Assembly (NCBI GenBank): GCA_964579795.1
Contig: CAZOHM010000015.1
Location: forward strand, 1-54,930
DNA length: 54,930 bases
Source: JAEYFP01 sp964579795
GTDB lineage: Bacteria; Bacillota; Clostridia; Lachnospirales; Lachnospiraceae
Reading direction: 5' to 3'
Below the pieces are notes generated by a model. That model saw only the letters and a list, made by a program, of their open reading frames with translations. It was not told the DNA's origin and did not search any database. Position numbers and translations under genes: made by a program. This document shows positions 50,132 through 54,930 of the stretch, piece by piece; positions within the stretch are counted from its first letter, which is position 1; each line of letters starts with the position of its first letter.

Positions 50132-51953
50132 ACAGTTCTTCCTCTTTCATTGCAGGAACTGATAAATACACGGAAGTTCCTTCATCGATTCTACTCTCAA
50201 CGCGCAGTCCATACTCCGTACCATAAACCATCTTCAGACGTGCATTAATATTACTAAGACCAATGGAGTTTCCCTCCTCCACCTGGTCCATACTGTTTTC
50301 TTCCAGCTTTTTGTTCATTTCACCTGAGTCCATTCCTATTCCGTTATCTCTCACCAGAATCCGAAGTTTTCCATCCTCTTCCCATGCTTTAATAAAAATT
50401 TCCTTTTCACCTCTTTTATTCTTAAGTCCATGGTTCAGCGCATTCTCCACAAGAGGCTGAATAGATATACGGGGAAGCGAGTATGCAAGCACATCCTCAT
50501 CAATATCAAACTGATATTTTACCTCTTCACGCATTCGTACATCCATAACAAAAATATAGTTCTTCAAATGTACCATTTCTCTTGCAACAGTAGAATAAGG
50601 ATGCTTGATATCAAGACTGTAACGAAAGAGATTAGACAGAGACTGACACAGGTTACTGACAATTTCACAATTCTGTATACTGGCTATGCTGCTCATCGTT
50701 TCCAGTGTATTATACAAAAAATGCGGATTAACCTGCGCTTGTAATGCCTTATACTCTGCTTTATTGACCAGAAGCTTATCCTGATACTGCTGTCCAATCA
50801 AGCTCTCAATAGAATCCAGCATATGATTGAATTCCTGTCCAAGCTGTCCTATTTCATCCTGTGCCTGATAGGCAACTCTTAATTCTGTTTCCCCCGAACG
50901 GATACTGGCTATCGTACTCATCAATTCCTCGAGTGGTTCTGTCAGGCGACGGGTAATATATAGATAAAGCAGTACCATTAATATACTTACACAAACCGCA
51001 ATTAGAAACAGATTCTTTGTTAAGGTTCGCTGGTTCTTCTCCAAAAGAGATTGCGGCATTACAGAATAAGCACTTAAATTGAATTTTGTCTGAGAAATAT
51101 GAAACAGAATTTTCTGATTATCCTGCAGATTCTCTGCCGGCTGCTCTCCCAGCATGATATGATCCGAAGTATCCTGATAGAACAGCATATTGTCATCATC
51201 CAGTGTTCCCAGTGCAGCAAACGCCCTGTCTCCTGTCGGCTGAAGCCAAACATACACCTCATCTGACGGCAGATATTTCTTCATGATTTTCTGCATAAAC
51301 TTCACATCCGTATCACATACAATATATCCTATTACATTTTTAATTTTGGAAGGGTCGTAGATTTTTAGTACAAATCGCGCCATGTCCTTTTCTCTGGATG
51401 GATTATAATAACTTGAAATCAGCATCTGCGTATTATCCGACTCAACATATTCTTTTACATGCTCTGCGTTATAAACAGCCGGATTTACAAATATATCCGT
51501 TGGATAGTTATGCTTCGGTGTCGATGCCTTTCTGTATGTACTAATAATTTCATGCCTACTGTTATAAAAGTAAAGTGCCATCATACCATCATTCGCAGTA
51601 AAATTATTCTCTGCAAAATCTCTGGCAAATGTATAGTAATCTTCATGAAGTGATTCAATACTTTCATACTCTTTTAACGCATTCAAATATTCCTTATTAT
51701 TATAGATACCTACCATATTTCCCTCTATCCCTTTTATGTAGGTATAAAGCTCATTTTGCATATTCACAAGAGAATTATAGCTCTCATTTCGATTCTGCTC
51801 ATAAATCAAACTGGAGCTAGCATTTAGGAACAAAACAGTCTGAAGTACCAACGCTACCAGCGTACAAATAATACTTACAATCAGTATCTGGCGTTTCATA
51901 CTTCCCTTGATTGGTAATCTCTTATTTATTGGCAATCCTTTCTTGATTTTCAC
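50112..51953 (-). CDS. YesM-type sensor histidine kinase
   Basis: The likely 613-residue product starts at a GTG (51953) with AGGAGG 8 bases upstream; an earlier TTG at 51986 has no site. A membrane helix at about residues 20-42 is followed by an extracellular sensor of about 250 residues, a second helix, a HAMP domain (TRRLTEPLEELMSTIASIRSGETELRV) and a YesM-class kinase. The phospho-His is in LQAQVNPHFLYNTLETMS, and IQPLVENALNHGLKNK and VRDNGIGMD form the nucleotide site. It overlaps the response regulator gene by 20 bases. The ligand is presumably a galactoside. Confidence 0.92.
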   Translation of the reverse strand: MKIKKGLPINKRLPIKGSMKRQILIVSIICTLVALVLQTVLFLNASSSLIYEQNRNESYNSLVNMQNELYTYIKGIEGNMVGIYNNKEYLNALKEYESIESLHEDYYTFARDFAENNFTANDGMMALYFYNSRHEIISTYRKASTPKHNYPTDIFVNPAVYNAEHVKEYVESDNTQMLISSYYNPSREKDMARFVLKIYDPSKIKNVIGYIVCDTDVKFMQKIMKKYLPSDEVYVWLQPTGDRAFAALGTLDDDNMLFYQDTSDHIMLGEQPAENLQDNQKILFHISQTKFNLSAYSVMPQSLLEKNQRTLTKNLFLIAVCVSILMVLLYLYITRRLTEPLEELMSTIASIRSGETELRVAYQAQDEIGQLGQEFNHMLDSIESLIGQQYQDKLLVNKAEYKALQAQVNPHFLYNTLETMSSIASIQNCEIVSNLCQSLSNLFRYSLDIKHPYSTVAREMVHLKNYIFVMDVRMREEVKYQFDIDEDVLAYSLPRISIQPLVENALNHGLKNKRGEKEIFIKAWEEDGKLRILVRDNGIGMDSGEMNKKLEENSMDQVEEGNSIGLSNINARLKMVYGTEYGLRVESRIDEGTSVYLSVPAMKEEELYGKENV

Positions 51954-52034
51954 CTTGTGCTCCTCCTGCTGTATTTCCTTTTTCAAATCTTCTATTGTCT
52001 ATACTTTTACTCTTTCCTCTACTGGCACTATTCT

Positions 52035-52832
52035 TTACTTCAAATGAACAAACTCATTAGCGATTCCATATAATTCTCTCATATAATATGTAGCAAACAG
52101 CCACCATGCCGTCTTGCCCGGTATTGCCGAAGCTGTCAGGTCTATACTTTCTGCAACCTTTGCTGCTCTATATTCATGAAATTCATTTGTAACTATGGCA
52201 ACCTCTGAGCTCCATTTATTTTTGTCTATAATTTCTTTTGAGTAAATCAAATTTTCTCTTGTAGATGCAGACTTACTTTCCATGTACAGACGACTGCTTT
52301 GAATTCCTTTATTAGTCAGATACAAATACATGCATTCTGCCTCACTGATGTCTTCTCCCGGCCCTTTTCCACCTGATAGAATACATCTTGCATTCTCATG
52401 CTTTGAAAGATATTCATACGCTGCATCCATTCTTTCTATAAGCATATGACTTGGGGTGTCACCATATACTCTGCACCCTAACACAATCACCGTTGCATTT
52501 TCTGAAGGTTTTTTCATATTGGAGCTTATCATGCAAGCCGAAAAAACAATTACAGTAAGCAAAATAAGTGCACATAATGTGCATATAACAGACAGAATAG
52601 TTCTTCCATATTTTTGTTTCCACATAGAGCTTATCATTCTTTTAGCTTGTTCCATCCATATTCCGTATGCACATAATACGCAACCAATCAGCATCCCCGT
52701 GACTGTTCCAATGTTCACACTGCTCATTAAGAATAATGGACTGCAAAACCAAAGAAAACAGAGTATTCCAATGCTCAGTACAATAATTTTCTTTCTTTTC
52801 CCGACTTTATTAATTCTATCTCTATTCTTCAT
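52035..52832 (-). CDS. YdcF/SanA-like family membrane protein (DUF218)
   Basis: This 265-residue protein has about four N-terminal hydrophobic helices in the first 105 residues and then a DUF218 domain: VIVLGCRVYGDTPSHMLIERMDAA, CILSGGKGPGEDISEAECMYLYL, ESKSASTRENL and AIVTNEFHEYRAAKVAE. The family is linked with envelope processes and vancomycin-sensitivity phenotypes (SanA), but no reaction is settled. It stands alone, before a kinase gene on the same strand and divergent from the EAL protein. Confidence 0.88.
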   Translation of the reverse strand: MKNRDRINKVGKRKKIIVLSIGILCFLWFCSPLFLMSSVNIGTVTGMLIGCVLCAYGIWMEQAKRMISSMWKQKYGRTILSVICTLCALILLTVIVFSACMISSNMKKPSENATVIVLGCRVYGDTPSHMLIERMDAAYEYLSKHENARCILSGGKGPGEDISEAECMYLYLTNKGIQSSRLYMESKSASTRENLIYSKEIIDKNKWSSEVAIVTNEFHEYRAAKVAESIDLTASAIPGKTAWWLFATYYMRELYGIANEFVHLK

Positions 52833-53033
52833 GCATTGTTGCTCTTTCTCAATAATAGCTTTATCTGAGTCAATATTTTCTGTCTACCTTTCCATACTAC
52901 CATTATTTAGTGAGAATTCAAATACACTCATTACTATAATTTTACGAACATTTTACGTCTACTCCATAATACTCATACAATCATTTGATACAATAAATTC
53001 AATAATACACGAAAGAATAATGAGGATGAGAAG

Positions 53034-54773
53034 ATGGCACGAGAAACCGCATTTTATGAGATTCTTGAACAGGAGAAAATACGTTCAGTGTATCAGCCGA
53101 TAGTAAAGCTTAAAAATGGAAACATATATGGATATGAAGCACTTAGCAGATCTACCGTCGCATGTTCTTACAATATAGAGGAACTATTCCAGATTGCCGG
53201 TGAAGCACATAAGCTATGGGAATTTGAAAAGCTATGCAGATCTTCAGCTCTTAAAAATGCAAAGGCAAAGCCGACAGATACCAAGCTGTTTATTAATGTT
53301 GACGCCAATATTTTTCATGATCCAAAGCTCAAATCAGGCTTCACCTGTAAAGAATTAAAGAAATATGGACTCAAGCCGGAGGATATCATCTTTGAAGTAA
53401 CAGAAAAAAGTGCTATCCGCGATATTGAAATCTTCAAGGAAGCAGTCGCACATTATAAAAATCAAACATTTCAAATCGCAATTGATGACTTTGGTTCCGG
53501 ATATTCAGGAATGAATCGAATTTGCGAGGTCTCACCTGATTTTATCAAGCTTGATATGCAACTGGTGCGTGAGATTGATAAAGATGAAATCAGAAAGTCG
53601 GCTGTCAAGGCAACCGTTCAGTTCTGTGACGAAGCAAATATTAAAGTTATCGGTGAAGGTATTGAGACAAAGGAAGAGCTGGATACATTGATACAACTCG
53701 GTGTCGGTTATGGGCAAGGCTACTATCTTGCCAAACCAAATGAGGAGTTTATTGAATTGAAATATGAGCAGAAGTTAATAATTAAAGGTTTTCACAACAG
53801 TATGAAATATAATCTAAAGCCAACTATATTTGATAAAATCGATACAATCTGCCACTCATCTGTCATTGCATCCTGTGATGACAGAGCTGTAGATATCTAT
53901 AACATGATGCATGATTTGAAAGAAATTAAAGAAATCTACGTTGTTGATAACACACAAAAAGTACGCGGTATATTGACTAGAGCCTATCTATGTGAGAAGT
54001 TCAGTGGTCAATATGGCTATACCCTCAACCGAAATAAAAAGGTATCGGACCTGATGCAGTCTGAATTTTTGGAAGTCAATTATGATATGCGTATCGATGA
54101 AGTATCAAAAGAAGCAATGAAACGCGATTCAGAGACCGAATATGATGCTGTGGTAGTCACAAACAAGCATAAATACATAGGAACAGTTACAGTAAAGGAA
54201 TTACTGAATACAGCTATTGATATCCAGGTAAAACGTGCAACAGAAGCCAATCCTCTTACAGGCCTTCCCGGAAATAACATGGTACAAAATGAACTTAAGG
54301 AGGCTATTCGAAATCATAAAAAGTTTGCAACAGCCTACCTGGATCTGGATAATTTTAAAGCATATAATGATGCATACGGGTTTTCTAACGGAGACAGCAT
54401 GATTAAGCTGCTGGCCAACTGTATTCGAAAAAATATCCATAAGAAGGATTTTGCAGGCCATATCGGTGGCGATGATTTCGTCATTGTTTCCTATGAGGAT
54501 GACCTGGAGCAGATCTGTAATAACATCACCATTTTATTCAGAGAATCCATATTGAAGCTCTATAACAAAGAAGATTTGAAAAGCGGATATATTATATCAA
54601 AAAACCGAAGTGGTTTTGTAGAGAGATTTCCAATGGCAACCATCTCCATTGCCATCGTAGAATGTCAAAATAGCACTGTCTTAGATGTTAAGGAATTGTC
54701 TGAAATGATTGCAAAGACAAAAAAGCAGGCGAAACAAATCCCCGGTGACAGTATCATTAAGAACCTGATTTAA
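53034..54773 (+). CDS. Cyclic-di-GMP protein with EAL, CBS-pair and GGDEF domains
   Basis: This 579-residue soluble protein starts with an EAL phosphodiesterase domain (about residues 10-245). It keeps the EAL motif at 36-38 and the catalytic residues in INVDANIF, FEVTEKS, IDDFGSGYSG, IKLDM and GEGIET. A CBS pair (about 260-390) could bind an adenine nucleotide and regulate it. The C-terminal GGDEF domain (about 405-570) has GGDDF at 478-482 in place of GG(D/E)EF and may not be an active cyclase; such domains often bind GTP and tune the EAL part. No membrane segment is present. It probably lowers cyclic-di-GMP in response to energy state. A GAGG site lies about 10 bases upstream. Confidence 0.92.
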   Translation: MARETAFYEILEQEKIRSVYQPIVKLKNGNIYGYEALSRSTVACSYNIEELFQIAGEAHKLWEFEKLCRSSALKNAKAKPTDTKLFINVDANIFHDPKLKSGFTCKELKKYGLKPEDIIFEVTEKSAIRDIEIFKEAVAHYKNQTFQIAIDDFGSGYSGMNRICEVSPDFIKLDMQLVREIDKDEIRKSAVKATVQFCDEANIKVIGEGIETKEELDTLIQLGVGYGQGYYLAKPNEEFIELKYEQKLIIKGFHNSMKYNLKPTIFDKIDTICHSSVIASCDDRAVDIYNMMHDLKEIKEIYVVDNTQKVRGILTRAYLCEKFSGQYGYTLNRNKKVSDLMQSEFLEVNYDMRIDEVSKEAMKRDSETEYDAVVVTNKHKYIGTVTVKELLNTAIDIQVKRATEANPLTGLPGNNMVQNELKEAIRNHKKFATAYLDLDNFKAYNDAYGFSNGDSMIKLLANCIRKNIHKKDFAGHIGGDDFVIVSYEDDLEQICNNITILFRESILKLYNKEDLKSGYIISKNRSGFVERFPMATISIAIVECQNSTVLDVKELSEMIAKTKKQAKQIPGDSIIKNLI

Positions 54774-54836
54774 TTTTCTCTTCAATCGGCTTTCTATTAA
54801 ACAGTTTGTTTACAGCAATGCTTTTACATAATCCAT

Positions 54837-54870
54837 AAAAAAGACTTCCGAGAAAATCCTCGGAAGTCTT
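54837..54870 (-). terminator. Intrinsic terminator of tuf
   Basis: On the minus strand AAGACTTCCGAG and CTCGGAAGTCTT form a perfect 12-base stem (54859-54870 with 54841-54852) with loop GATTTT, ending in six T residues. It lies 24 bases after the tuf stop codon. It may also stop transcripts from the EAL gene coming from the other side. Confidence 0.88.
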
Positions 54871-54893
54871 GATTTTATTGTATTTATCTACAA

Positions 54894-54930
54894 TTAAGCG
54901 ATGATTGTAGCAACACGGCCTGAACCAACT
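54894..54930 (-). CDS. tuf: Elongation factor Tu, last codons only
   Basis: The minus strand reads VGSGRVATIIA then TAA, followed by a strong terminator. This fits the C-terminal end of EF-Tu (usual ending GGRTVGSG-V-T-I-I). Only 12 codons lie inside the window, so the identification rests on this short tail and the gene continues beyond the right edge. Confidence 0.75.
   Translation of the reverse strand, partial: VGSGRVATIIA

Noticed and set aside
52833..53033. Cyclic-di-GMP riboswitch before the EAL-CBS-GGDEF gene
   Set aside because: The 200-base AT-rich gap shows no paired helices or conserved aptamer segments of either known class.
1..54930. Mobile-element or prophage island
   Set aside because: There are no transposase, integrase or phage genes, no tRNA-linked attachment site, and no long terminal repeats. 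Region B looks mosaic but has no boundary signals.

Overview
The window looks like a chromosomal segment of a low-GC, anaerobic Gram-positive bacterium of the Clostridia, most like a gut Lachnospiraceae. Supporting signs are strong AGGAGG-type ribosome sites, stem-loop plus T-run terminators, a selenium-linked molybdenum hydroxylase set, carbohydrate ABC importers without their own ATPase, YesM/YesN-type two-component pairs, and the last codons of an EF-Tu gene at the right edge. There is no tRNA, rRNA, CRISPR array, transposase, integrase or phage gene.

Region A (1-20.5 kb) is mainly an anaerobic purine-degradation island. On the plus strand are ygeY (M20-type hydrolase), ygeW (knotted carbamoyltransferase) and a carbamate kinase, the end of the pathway that can yield ATP from carbamoyl phosphate. 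Divergent from them is a truncated PLP-dependent enzyme. On the minus strand, read from 20.5 kb leftwards, are xpt, a mocA-like cytidylyltransferase, yqeC, yqeB, a one-chain selenium-dependent xanthine dehydrogenase, guanine deaminase, the three-subunit xanthine dehydrogenase xdhA-xdhB-xdhC, and a yqxD-like gene. A terminator and a new promoter split this into xpt-mocA and yqeC-to-yqxD. Guanine is deaminated to xanthine, which can be salvaged by Xpt or entered into breakdown by the molybdenum enzymes. Between the two halves (4.1-9.5 kb) sit a DUF975 membrane protein and a four-gene unit: a cell-wall protein with Ig-like repeats, its probable class B sortase, a GNAT acetyltransferase and a lipoprotein.

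Region B (20.5-33.5 kb) is a mosaic of small units: a GH3 glycosidase, HxlR regulator plus cysteine hydrolase, an unrecognised protein, a YfmM-type ABC-F protein, flavodoxin plus PadR regulator, an OmpR-type two-component system divergent from an isoprenylcysteine-methyltransferase-like membrane protein, a NapH-like membrane ferredoxin, and a LysE-type exporter divergent from a MocR regulator. The histidine kinase and the methyltransferase both carry a frame break in a run of seven identical bases, and an 11-bp tandem repeat between them looks like the response-regulator site.

Region C (33.5-52 kb) holds two glycan-uptake loci of the same design, each with a solute-binding lipoprotein, two CUT1 permeases and a YesM/YesN pair. 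One is linked with a GH39-like enzyme and a DMT transporter, the other with a GH36 alpha-galactosidase. Neither locus encodes an ATPase, so both probably share one encoded elsewhere.

Region D (52-54.9 kb) has a YdcF-like membrane protein, an EAL-CBS-GGDEF cyclic-di-GMP protein with an altered GGDDF motif, and the 3' end of tuf with its terminator.

No wholly new multi-gene system is evident. The most unusual signals are the two homopolymer frame breaks around one regulatory site, a perfect inverted repeat covering a ribosome-binding site, and several repeat-type operators.
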